Source: an uncultured Acetatifactor sp. (GTDB lineage Bacteria; Bacillota; Clostridia; Lachnospirales; Lachnospiraceae). Taken from it: DNA of 64,000 nt. Below are positions 43,373 to 50,163 of this stretch, piece by piece. The notes under the pieces are model-generated. The model ran no database searches. It was not told the origin of the DNA and worked only from the letters and a program-made list of their open reading frames with translations. The stretch covers positions 1-64,000 of the forward strand of contig CAJUCT010000010.1 of the NCBI GenBank assembly GCA_910585015.1, read 5' to 3'. Within the stretch, counting starts at the first letter, position 1, and each line of letters begins with the position of its first letter. Made by a program: the position numbers and the translations under genes.

Positions 43373-43446
43373 GTTTAGTATAGTAGCTAATTAGCGAATT
43401 GTCAACAACTAATTCGATAATTAACGATTTTTTTTGGGAGAAACAT

Positions 43447-43794
43447 ATGTCACTTTACGAGAGAATGAAAAAGACATGTAATGAAAAAGGCACAAATTTT
43501 AAGCGTTTAGAACAAGAGCTAGGTTTTGGAAACGGAACATTAAGAAAATGGGAAAACCAAAATCCAAGTTATGATAAAGTCGTAGCAGTAGCTAATAAGC
43601 TAAAAGTTTCACTCAATTGGTTGATTCTGGGAAAAGAATCTGAAGACCTCACTCCAGAGGAGCAGCAGCTAATAGATCTATACCGTCAGGCGGACGATCG
43701 GGGAAAGCGGAGCATCCTTAGACTGGCCCAGGATGAAGCCCGGGAACTCGAATCATCAACTTCTGGGATTGGATCCACCGGAACCGATAGCTAG
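43447..43794 (+). CDS. Phage HTH (XRE-type) repressor
   Basis: A 115-residue protein. The N-terminal helix-turn-helix (about 1-62, with FKRLEQELGFGNGTLRKWENQNPS) is of the Cro/CI type. A short C-terminal helix, LTPEEQQLIDLYRQADDRGK, is typical of small clostridial phage repressors. It is transcribed opposite to the phage genes. The N-terminal half is markedly AT-richer than the surroundings, hinting at a separate origin. A related C-terminal copy remains at 44474-44579. GGGAG precedes the ATG at 43447. Confidence 0.9.
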   Translation: MSLYERMKKTCNEKGTNFKRLEQELGFGNGTLRKWENQNPSYDKVVAVANKLKVSLNWLILGKESEDLTPEEQQLIDLYRQADDRGKRSILRLAQDEARELESSTSGIGSTGTDS

Positions 43795-43847
43795 TTGTGG
43801 GACAAACCATCTGCAGGTGTATGCTGCAGCATGAACTTGTAGCACAA
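43795..43847. promoter_or_regulatory. Two TTGT-N3-ACAA dyads upstream of the antitoxin RNA
   Basis: TTGTGGGACAA (43795-43805) and TTGTAGCACAA (43837-43847) are 42 bp apart. The second ends 6 bp before the -35 of the antitoxin RNA promoter. ATGCTGCAGCAT (43821-43832) lies between them. Confidence 0.65.
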
Positions 43848-43853
43848 ATTTGC

Positions 43854-43882
43854 TTGACGGGAACTTTAAAGGATGTTATAGT
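43854..43882 (+). promoter_or_regulatory. Promoter of the antitoxin RNA
   Basis: TTGACG (43854-43859) and TATAGT (43877-43882) with a 17-bp spacer. The transcript would start near 43889 and reach the hairpin at 43935 without any coding frame. Confidence 0.75.
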
Positions 43883-43888
43883 AAGCAT

Positions 43889-43966
43889 GTAGAGATAAGA
43901 CGTTGTGATAAGAGGTCCAAACGTCAACAGCAAGAAAACCCCGGGAGTCGCATTCCCGGGGTTTTC
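43889..43966 (+). ncRNA. Antitoxin RNA of a par/Fst-like type I module
   Basis: A predicted RNA of about 78 nt. It carries ATAAGAGGTCCAA (43908-43920) and GTCAACAGCAA (43923-43933), which recur in the same DNA orientation at 44065-44077 and 44106-44116, inside the oppositely transcribed toxin leader. The RNA is therefore complementary to the toxin mRNA at its TTG start and upstream leader. This is the direct-repeat logic of the pAD1 par RNA II. It ends at the shared terminator. Confidence 0.75.
43935..43965. terminator. Bidirectional terminator shared by toxin mRNA and antitoxin RNA
   Basis: A perfect 12-bp stem (AAAACCCCGGGA with its complement) around a 7-nt loop, with A/T tracts at both ends, so it can stop transcription from either side. 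Confidence 0.88.
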
Positions 43967-43990
43967 CTATGTAACTGTGCTGACTGTTGC

Positions 43991-44077
43991 TTATTCATCT
44001 CCATCCAGCCACTTGCATATGTAATGAGATATTACATTTGCTATGATAGAGATAAAAAAACTATATAAGAGGTCCAA
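43991..44077 (-). CDS. Fst-like type I toxin, 28 residues
   Basis: A tiny hydrophobic peptide that starts MDLLYSFF, has an Ile/Val-rich membrane segment and ends CKWLDGDE. Fst-family toxins have the same plan (hydrophobic helix then a charged tail after a WLD/VLD motif) and damage the membrane when unpaired. AGGAGG lies 8 nt before the TTG start. The promoter is an extended -10 (TGCTATAAT on the minus strand, 44121-44126). The mRNA leader contains both repeats complementary to the antitoxin RNA. A plus-strand frame across it is spurious. Confidence 0.75.
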   Translation of the reverse strand: MDLLYSFFISIIANVISHYICKWLDGDE

Positions 44078-44188
44078 AACGCTCACCTCCTTCCTGCTGG
44101 AAAGAGTCAACAGCAAAGCTATTATAGCATACCATTCCGGGGAAGTACATTAAAAGTTGACAAGAAATGCCATGAGATGAAGGGGGAA

Positions 44189-44252
44189 TTGTTCTACAAG
44201 TAGACGCGCAGCGGGTCGGATCAGGATGCTCCAGATTGAACTTGTGCTACAA
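44189..44252. promoter_or_regulatory. Two TTGT-N3-ACAA dyads at the right phage end
   Basis: TTGTTCTACAA (44189-44199) and TTGTGCTACAA (44242-44252). The second ends 8 bp before the attachment core (44261), so repressor binding could influence integration or excision. Confidence 0.6.
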
Positions 44253-44260
44253 AAACAGGT

Positions 44261-44418
44261 CTAGACACCTTTACTCTTAATCAGGGTGTCCAGGGTTCGA
44301 GCCCCTGGCGGTGCATTGAAGTCCTGGGATTCGCATAATTAGCGGGTTGTGGGGCTTTTTTTTGCGTGTAAAAAATCTGTGCCGGCTGGACACCCTGATT
44401 CGCGAAAAAGGTGTCTAG
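44261..44418 (+). other. Complete attP-like region with two inverted core copies
   Basis: CTAGACACCTTT (44261-44272), 6 nt, and AATCAGGGTGTCCAG (44279-44293) form one core. The inverted second copy is CTGGACACCCTGATT (44386-44400), 6 nt, and AAAGGTGTCTAG (44407-44418). The arms are identical (27 of 33 positions), only the 6-nt centres differ, and 92 nt separate the copies. A single strand would fold into a 158-nt hairpin with 12- and 15-bp stems around a 6x6 internal loop. Confidence 0.85.
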
Positions 44419-44473
44419 GGCAGTACTCGGAAGAAGATAGGGTCCAGTTTGTACACCGGTATGCCCGGCATTC
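44273..44473 (+). repeat. 201-bp direct repeat, right copy
   Basis: It matches 34360-34560 with one mismatch and includes the tRNA-Lys 3' part (non-functional here, no 5' half) and the last 18-19 integrase codons on the minus strand. It is simultaneously the right end of the full provirus and the left end of a deleted second copy. Confidence 0.95.
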
Positions 44474-44700
44474 TGAGGATCTCACCCCTGAAGAGCAGCA
44501 GCTTGTAGATCTTTACCGCCAGGCGGATGAGCGGGGAAAGCGGAGCATCCTTAGACTGGCCCAAGATGAAGCCCGGGAGCCCATCCACGTCACTTACAGA
44601 GAACCTTTCGCAATTGCCTCGGATCTGCTAAGAAGTAAGGGGGAAGCTGTGCCGCAAATAGGTATACAGCGGGCCGGCTCAGAATAGATCAGAATGAACG
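44474..44700 (+). pseudogene. Remnant of a second, tandem phage copy
   Basis: 44474-44579 encodes a repressor C-terminus (LTPEEQQLVDLYRQADERGK) similar but not identical to the intact repressor. 44577-44619 resembles the reverse complement of one end of the nearby MITE. 44630-44700 aligns loosely with the phage right end at about 44180-44240 (AAGGGGGAA... CAGCGGG...). The integrase tail is joined directly to the repressor tail, so about 9 kb was deleted. No further attachment core was found. Confidence 0.75.
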
Positions 44701-45069
44701 GGGTTTTTATGCTGCTGGAATTTACAGACAGAGAAACGATAGAAGTATATCAGAATTTCATGAACCGTGCGGATAAAATTTTATAAAGTTATAAAAACGG
44801 GTTTCCGGTAAATCTCTATCCATGCTATAATGAATTAAATACTCTATAACTCATTATTTTAAATCCCTCAGAAGTATAATATTGATTTTCATATAATAGG
44901 TAATTGCGAAACGTTCTCCGCAAGTGACGTGGCTGGTCAATATATACAAAAACGGGCTCCGATGCAGTGGCCAGTCGCCCTTATTTTGTATATATTGCCC
45001 ATCCACTGTTCCCGGAAAGGGAGTTTCGCAATTGCCTAATTTTCATATAATGTAGAGAGGAGAGAGATT
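44701..45069 (+). other. Gap with a MITE between phage remnant and DUF1538 gene
   Basis: It contains a 25-codon frame at 44709-44786 (MLLEFTDRETIEVYQNF...) that may be a truncated gene start, AT-rich sequence, and the MITE listed separately. A TTG start with GGAGAG lies at the right end for the following gene. Confidence 0.5.
44897..45038. mobile_element. 142-bp MITE-like element with target duplication
   Basis: Terminal inverted repeats TAGGTAATTGCGAAAC and GTTTCGCAATTGCCTA, with an inner inverted pair CAATATATACAAAA and TTTTGTATATATTG. It is flanked by the 12-bp direct repeat ATTTTCATATAA (44885-44896 and 45039-45050), the expected target duplication. There is no coding capacity. A truncated relative lies at 44577-44619. 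Confidence 0.8.
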
Positions 45070-46596
45070 TTGAACCCAAAATTAAGAGAGAAAACCATGG
45101 AATCCCTTTCGGCAGTTCTTCCGATCACGGGAATTGTGCTGCTGATTAGCATTTTCCTGGTGCCGATGGAACTGGGAAGCTTGGTCATGTTTGTGGTTGG
45201 CGCTATCATGCTGATTCTGGGAATGGGCTTTTTCCAGCTGGGGGCGGAGATGTCTATGACTCCTATCGGGGAGGGTATCGGCGTTCAGATATCCAAGACG
45301 CGCAAAGTGTTGGTTGTGCTGCTTATAGGCTTTGTCATGGGGGCGATCATCACCATTTCCGAACCAGACCTGCAGGTGTTGGCGGAACAGGTGCCCTCCG
45401 TGCCCAACCGGGTGCTGATTCTGACCGTTGCCGTGGGAGTGGGATTATTTCTGGCGCTGGCTATTGTGCGAATCAAGTTTCAGATTGACCTGTCCAAGAT
45501 GCTGATTATTCTGTATGGACTGTTGATTGGCGCCTCCTTTCTGGTGCCCAAGGAGTTCATGGCAGTGGCTTTTGATTCCGGCGGTGTCACTACTGGGCCC
45601 ATGACAGTGCCTTTCATCATGACCATGGGTATCGGTCTTGCCTCCCGGCGGACAGACAAAAATTCAGCCAGTGACAGTTTTGGTCTAGTGGCTTTATCAA
45701 GTATCGGCCCTATTCTGGCGGTGTTGGTGCTGGGATGTTTTTATAAGCCCACCGAGGCGGTATATTCATTGGGGGATGTGGCGACGGTAGTGACCACAAG
45801 GGATGTGGTCAGGGTGTTCGGCGGCAGTATTCCCATTTATGCCCGTGAAGTTCTTGTCTCGCTCCTTCCGATTGCCGCCGTATTTGTTATTTTCCAGCTG
45901 CTCACCCGCCGTTATCAAAGGAGGCAGTTAAAACGTATCGCCGTGGGACTGGTCTATACCTATGCGGGGCTAGTGCTGTTTCTCTGCGGCGTGAACGTGG
46001 GCTTTGCCCCGGTGGGTTCCTTTCTGGGAAAAGAGTTGGCATCGCTGGTGTTCAATTGGATACTTATACCTATCGGCATGTTGATCGGTTATTACATAGT
46101 GAAGGCGGAGCCGGCTATTCAAGTGCTCAATCATCAGGTGGAAAATGTGACCGATGGCGCAGTCTCGGTGAAGGCTATGAACCGCTGTATGTCCATAGGC
46201 GTGGCAATCAGCGTGGGCCTTGCCATGATGCGGGTCCTGACAGGACTTCCGATAGGGTGGATTATCATTCCGGGCTATCTGATTGCATTGGTGTTATCCC
46301 GCTTTGTCCCCAAAATTTTTGTGGGTATTGCCTTTGACTCCGGCGGCGTGGCCAGCGGTCCAATGACTTCTACATTTTTGCTGCCTCTCAGCATCGGCAC
46401 CTGCCAGGCCATCGGCGGGAACCTGATGACAGATGCCTTCGGAGTGGTGGCGCTGGTAGCGCTCACGCCTCTCATTGCCATACAGATCATGGGCATTGTG
46501 TATCAGGTCAAAATCAGCGCGATGCAGAAAAAGGCATTGCAGAATGCGGCGTTCCTGGATGATTGCGATGAGATTATTGATTTAAGTGACCGCTGA
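45070..46596 (+). CDS. DUF1538 membrane protein
   Basis: A 508-residue polytopic protein with about 12 TM segments and clear internal duplication. Both halves contain AFDSGGV-GPM (VAFDSGGVTTGPMTVPF and IAFDSGGVASGPMTSTF) followed by a TDAFG/SDSFG stretch. The family is of unproven function but looks like a transporter. The next gene encodes a P-II-like protein, a pairing that suggests regulated transport. It starts at TTG 45070 behind GAGGAGAG. Confidence 0.85.
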   Translation: MNPKLREKTMESLSAVLPITGIVLLISIFLVPMELGSLVMFVVGAIMLILGMGFFQLGAEMSMTPIGEGIGVQISKTRKVLVVLLIGFVMGAIITISEPDLQVLAEQVPSVPNRVLILTVAVGVGLFLALAIVRIKFQIDLSKMLIILYGLLIGASFLVPKEFMAVAFDSGGVTTGPMTVPFIMTMGIGLASRRTDKNSASDSFGLVALSSIGPILAVLVLGCFYKPTEAVYSLGDVATVVTTRDVVRVFGGSIPIYAREVLVSLLPIAAVFVIFQLLTRRYQRRQLKRIAVGLVYTYAGLVLFLCGVNVGFAPVGSFLGKELASLVFNWILIPIGMLIGYYIVKAEPAIQVLNHQVENVTDGAVSVKAMNRCMSIGVAISVGLAMMRVLTGLPIGWIIIPGYLIALVLSRFVPKIFVGIAFDSGGVASGPMTSTFLLPLSIGTCQAIGGNLMTDAFGVVALVALTPLIAIQIMGIVYQVKISAMQKKALQNAAFLDDCDEIIDLSDR

Positions 46597-46617
46597 AGCG
46601 GACGAATGGAGGATTGA

Positions 46618-47310
46618 ATGGATAATCAGGAAAAAAATCTGTCATTTCAGCTGCTTGTGCTGATTACCAATCCCAGGCTGGCGGATAAGGCGACTAAGAT
46701 CTTCCGCAAGAGTACCCTGCCCGTTCAGTACAGGCTGAATGCCGAGGGGACGGCCTCCAGCGAGATTATGGATATGCTGGGTCTTGGCAGCATTGACAAA
46801 TGCATTCTGATGAGCGCGGTGCCCAGGCAGTTAGGAGTTGTCATGTTGAACAGATTGCGGTTCGAACTGCATCTGGGAGCGGTGAACAGTGGTATTGCGT
46901 TTACTGTATCCCTTAATGGCCTGAATAAGCTGCTCCTGCGTATGCTGGTTAAGAGTGAGGAAGAGAGTACACTTCATAATATAAGAAAGGTTGGAAACAT
47001 TATGTCAGACACGAAATATGCACTGATTGTAGCCACCGTAAATATAGGCTTCAGCGGGGATGTAATGGATGCCGCCAAAGCCGCCGGGGCCAGCGGTGGA
47101 ACAGTGATACACAGCCGATGGATCGGGAATGAGGAGGTTGCGGCTTCCTGGGGATTGAGTATGCAGGAGGAGAAGGAGATCGTTCTTATCCTGTCCGAGG
47201 CGGAAAAGAAGATGGAGATCATGAGCGGAATCAGCGAGAAATGTGGTATGCGCAGTGAGGCAAAGGGCTTGGTGATGGCGCTTCCCATTGATGCCGTGAT
47301 GGGGCTGTAA
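46618..47310 (+). CDS. P-II-like regulatory protein, two tandem domains
   Basis: A 230-residue soluble protein with two ferredoxin-like P-II-type halves. The second half (about 125-230) has ALIVATVNIGFSGDVMDAAKAAGASGGTVIHSR, matching the P-II fold core and T-loop base. It is encoded 21 bp after the DUF1538 gene and probably gates it in response to a nucleotide or metabolite. A fused double-domain P-II protein is unusual compared with the usual 112-residue trimer subunit. Confidence 0.8.
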   Translation: MDNQEKNLSFQLLVLITNPRLADKATKIFRKSTLPVQYRLNAEGTASSEIMDMLGLGSIDKCILMSAVPRQLGVVMLNRLRFELHLGAVNSGIAFTVSLNGLNKLLLRMLVKSEEESTLHNIRKVGNIMSDTKYALIVATVNIGFSGDVMDAAKAAGASGGTVIHSRWIGNEEVAASWGLSMQEEKEIVLILSEAEKKMEIMSGISEKCGMRSEAKGLVMALPIDAVMGL

Positions 47311-47747
47311 TGAGAAGAATAAAAGAGAATATTTAAAATGCTTTTTTCGCCATTGATAATTTGCCTTAACAAAAGATTACACCATGCCTAATTACGAAAA
47401 GCAATCTGCACTTTGCTCCGTTCCGCCTATCCGAACCGTCAAGGGGCGAGTAGTATACTAACGGCAAAACCGTCTGCACTACTGCGGCGGCTGTCGGTAG
47501 GTTTTGGGGTGGCTCTGCCCCCGCGCCTCCGACCTTTCCCAGAGAACAGAATGGAATGTTTGCGTCAATAACTCAAAAAAGCAATCACTGACAGCCCGAG
47601 CGTAACATCAGTTGGGAGGAACTGCCCTCCTATATAGAGGACTGTCCCTGGCATTTGCTCTGGAATTTTACGGTGGGAGGAAATCAGATCACGGAGATTA
47701 AAGAGTAATATCTGTCATAGAGTAAAAACGGAAATAGCGCAGGGGTA
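47311..47747 (+). other. Degraded gap sequence
   Basis: About 440 bp without an intact gene. A GC-rich stretch near 47405-47520 reads as fragments broken by stops. A short clean frame at the right end is listed separately. It looks like the scar of a lost gene or mobile element. Confidence 0.5.
47592..47708 (+). pseudogene. C-terminal fragment of an unidentified protein
   Basis: A frame without start codon encoding 38 residues, including SWEELPSYIEDCPWHLLWNF and ending GGNQITEIKE, directly before a stop. It has the look of the conserved tail of a larger protein. The family is not recognised. Confidence 0.5.
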
Positions 47748-48605
47748 TCACCCCCCTGCGTGGTTGTCTTCCCGGTGTTTTGTGTGGAAAAAAGATAGAC
47801 AGCCTCCGGGGCAGGCTTCTATGCATCTGCCGCAGCGTATGCATTCCGGGGAACGGGATATATCGCGGACGGATAGGGCCACCGGGCAAGCCTTCTCGCA
47901 GGCCCCGCAGGAGGTACACTGCTGCTCTTCCCAATGAATCTGCACCAGGCTGAAGCGGTTGAACAAGCCGTAGATTGCTCCCAACGGGCACAGATATTGA
48001 CAGAAGGGGCGGTAGACCGTTACGGAGAGAAGCAGGAGAAAGAGCAATATCCCCAGCTTCCAGAAGAACAATCCCCCGGCCTGGCTGCGCAGGAGTTTGT
48101 TGGCAGCCAGCAGCGGAATGGCGCCAAACAATGTGCCGGAAGGGCAGATATATTTGCAAAATGCCGGAACCTTTGCGAATCCACCAAATAAAAAAACAGA
48201 GCCGATGCATACGAAAAGGAGCAGAACGGCATATTTGCCGAACTTTAAGATATGATGCAGGGGCAATCGCTTTCTCTTGCGGAAAACAGGAATTTTGTGC
48301 AGGAGATCCTGTACCAGCCCGAAAGGACACAGCCATCCGCAGACAAAGCGTCCCAGAAGGCTGCCGACCAAAAAGAAAAAACCCAGCATCCCAAAAGGAA
48401 TCTGAAACCCCTGTCGGTTCAACAAAGCCTGAAGCGCCCCGATGGGGCAGGAGGCAACCGCGCCGGGGCAGGAATAGCAGTTCAGTCCCGGAACGCAGGC
48501 GTATTTTAAGGCGCCCTGGTATATTTTCCCATTTAGATAACCATAGGTATACCCGTTTGTAAGTATTGTAAAAATAAGCTGTACAGTCAGCCGGAGTTTT
48601 TTCAT
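47748..48605 (-). CDS. 4Fe-4S membrane polyferredoxin (NapH/CcoG-like)
   Basis: A 285-residue electron-transfer protein with about five TM segments and two membrane-side cysteine motifs (CGWLCPFG and CKYICPSG, plus CQYLCPLG). The C-terminal pair of ferredoxin clusters is CTSCGACEKACP and CIRCGRCIEACPGG. It is the last gene of a leftward operon with a thioredoxin-like lipoprotein and a CXXC peptide, a module seen in clostridia and probably handling extracytoplasmic thiol reduction. Confidence 0.88.
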   Translation of the reverse strand: MKKLRLTVQLIFTILTNGYTYGYLNGKIYQGALKYACVPGLNCYSCPGAVASCPIGALQALLNRQGFQIPFGMLGFFFLVGSLLGRFVCGWLCPFGLVQDLLHKIPVFRKRKRLPLHHILKFGKYAVLLLFVCIGSVFLFGGFAKVPAFCKYICPSGTLFGAIPLLAANKLLRSQAGGLFFWKLGILLFLLLLSVTVYRPFCQYLCPLGAIYGLFNRFSLVQIHWEEQQCTSCGACEKACPVALSVRDISRSPECIRCGRCIEACPGGCLSFFHTKHREDNHAGG

Positions 48606-48658
48606 AATTACCTCCGCGCGCCCTGGCAGGCGCTCAATTCAATAAGAAAGATACTGTT

Positions 48659-48811
48659 TTATCCGATTCCGATACATTCCATGCAGATCATCACTGCCTT
48701 TCTCCATATAACAGCAAACTGCCCCTGGAAAATGCCGATGCCCAGAAAGAAGATTCCCATAAGCACTCCCCACAGCCAGCCGGGGGGGGTTTTATTTTTC
48801 CAGAAGCTCAT
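48659..48811 (-). CDS. CD1871A-like CXXC-motif small membrane protein
   Basis: A 50-residue protein with one TM helix (about 12-30) and a C-terminal ICMECIGIG motif carrying CxxC, typical of the CD1871A family found beside TlpA-like proteins. The ATG at 48811 follows GGAGG and lies within the end of the thioredoxin gene. The role is inferred: redox partner of the neighbours. Confidence 0.82.
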   Translation of the reverse strand: MSFWKNKTPPGWLWGVLMGIFFLGIGIFQGQFAVIWRKAVMICMECIGIG

Positions 48812-49331
48812 TGATCTTTTCCTCCCATGCGGATTTCTCCATAGAGCCCACCACCGTGTCAAGTATCACCCCGTCTTCATCTATAAAGAAGGTAGTAGGA
48901 ACGGCGGACACATCCGTAAGAAGTGCGTAGTACAGAGATTCGTTCAAAAGCAGATGTGTATAATCGGCACTGGTCTGCTCCACCAGGTCCGCCGCGTAAT
49001 CTAAGGTTCTCTGGTCCGAACCCTCCAATACGTCGCTGATAACTCCCACAATCTGAAATTCATCCGAAGCGTATTCACCTGCCAACTCCCCGAGCCCGGG
49101 CATCTCTCTCAGGCAGGGATTGCAATAGGTCGCCCACACATTGACCATGGTGAGTTTTGCCTCCGAAAAGATTTCGGAGGAAACCGCGTTTCCCTCCATG
49201 TCCTGGGCTTCAAACACAATGGAAGCGGGAGAACTCCCGGTATTTTCTCTGAGGGCCGTATCCTTGCAGCCGCTCAACAAAAGGATGGATACGGTCAGCA
49301 GGGACGCGCAGAAGGTATGCATTTTTCGCAT
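48792..49331 (-). CDS. TlpA/ResA-like thioredoxin lipoprotein
   Basis: A 179-residue extracytoplasmic thiol-disulfide protein. The signal peptide ends in the lipobox LLLSGCKD. The thioredoxin fold has the active site WATYCNPCLREMP (CNPC) and the cis-Pro region VSAVPTTFFID. It heads the leftward operon with the CXXC peptide and polyferredoxin. The ATG at 49331 follows AGGAGG. Confidence 0.92.
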   Translation of the reverse strand: MRKMHTFCASLLTVSILLLSGCKDTALRENTGSSPASIVFEAQDMEGNAVSSEIFSEAKLTMVNVWATYCNPCLREMPGLGELAGEYASDEFQIVGVISDVLEGSDQRTLDYAADLVEQTSADYTHLLLNESLYYALLTDVSAVPTTFFIDEDGVILDTVVGSMEKSAWEEKINELLEK

Positions 49332-50163
49332 GTTATTTTTCCTCCTATTAACTATTATAATCAACTTCATACAGAGCCCTTAACTGTCTGCCCGGACTCT
49401 CATTTGCATTATCTCTTTCACTGCTTCTAAAAGGACTGGATTTGCGCTTTGAATTGTCCTCGGTTCTTCCCGTTTCCCGTCCGAAATTGCTGAAAATCAT
49501 GCTGCTTCGAGAATTCCACTGCTTTTATTCAACTGTTTCATAATGAATTAAAAGCATAGATTTCCCGATTTCTTGAAAAGCGAATTATGTTGCCAAATGT
49601 GAAAAGAATATATGCTTTGAAAGTATATTAGCATATAAGAGATAGCATTGCAAGGATATTTTTAATAACATAGGGCGCGCATATTCCTTTTATTGGATCT
49701 TGTCTTTTCAGATCTAATGTGCTATGATAACACATAGTTAAAGAAGCATTATTTAGGACAGCATGTGATATGCAGGAAGAGGAACAGGATGCAATATCAG
49801 GTATATGAACTGTTGGAGAATAGGGACGACGATAGATAGCGCTTGTAGCTGTGGAGACATAGGTACAAGCGCTGAATGTGTTGTGCCTATGCGGAAGGAG
49901 AACAGCCAAGCCTGAGAGAATCGCAGGATACCTGTGATATGACTATTAGAATGGGCAGAGAGACCAGTACCGCATTGGTAAGAGATTACGGATGCAGGGC
50001 TGGTCTTTTTATATGCAAAAAGTAAGAGCGCAACTCGTGGGTGGACACGAAAGGGGGTGATCCCATGGGACATTGTGACGATGCCCACATGGACGAAAAG
50101 GACAGTGGCGGAGTAACGAGACATATATAAATATAAAATGGCTGGAAGGGCAGGAATAGGAAA
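49332..50163 (+). other. Long leader region before the AspRS gene
   Basis: An 830-bp gap. The left 400 bp is AT-rich with no feature seen. From about 49750 there are several hairpins, including CGCTTGTA (49839-49846) with TACAAGCG (49863-49870), and a terminator-like stem AGACCAG (49961-49967) with CTGGTCT (50000-50006) followed by Ts. This suits attenuation of the AspRS gene. A T-box was considered but the conserved antiterminator sequence is not clear. Confidence 0.55.
49961..50010 (+). terminator. Attenuator-like terminator upstream of AspRS
   Basis: A 7-bp outer stem and an inner CGCAT/ATGC stem followed by TTTTT, 154 bp before the start codon. Confidence 0.6.

Larger units (their letters stand above)
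34360..44272 (-). mobile_element. Inovirus-like (filamentous phage) provirus, 9,913 bp
   Basis: The element lies between 201-bp direct repeats (34360-34560 and 44273-44473) that begin inside the tRNA-Lys anticodon loop. Genes run mostly leftward: accessory and origin region, a cluster of very small one-TM proteins, a signal-peptide virion-protein candidate, a Zot/pI ATPase, Rep, and a tyrosine recombinase next to the tRNA. An HTH repressor and a type I toxin-antitoxin locus lie at the right end. There is no secretin, as expected in a single-membrane host. Zot plus tiny coat-like proteins plus a Rep is the defining inovirus pattern; the assignment is by inference, not by database search. Confidence 0.85.

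Noticed and set aside
43850..44068. 72-residue plus-strand frame
   Set aside because: It crosses the antitoxin RNA, its terminator and the toxin gene; the RNA/toxin reading explains the sequence better.
44349..44687. 112-residue frame joining phage left-end DNA to the repressor tail
   Set aside because: An artefact of the deletion junction; its first part is out of frame with any phage gene. Treated as remnant.
49750..50010. T-box riboswitch before AspRS
   Set aside because: The hairpins and terminator fit, but I cannot find the conserved antiterminator bulge or a convincing specifier loop. Kept only as an attenuator-like leader; a covariance-model search would decide.
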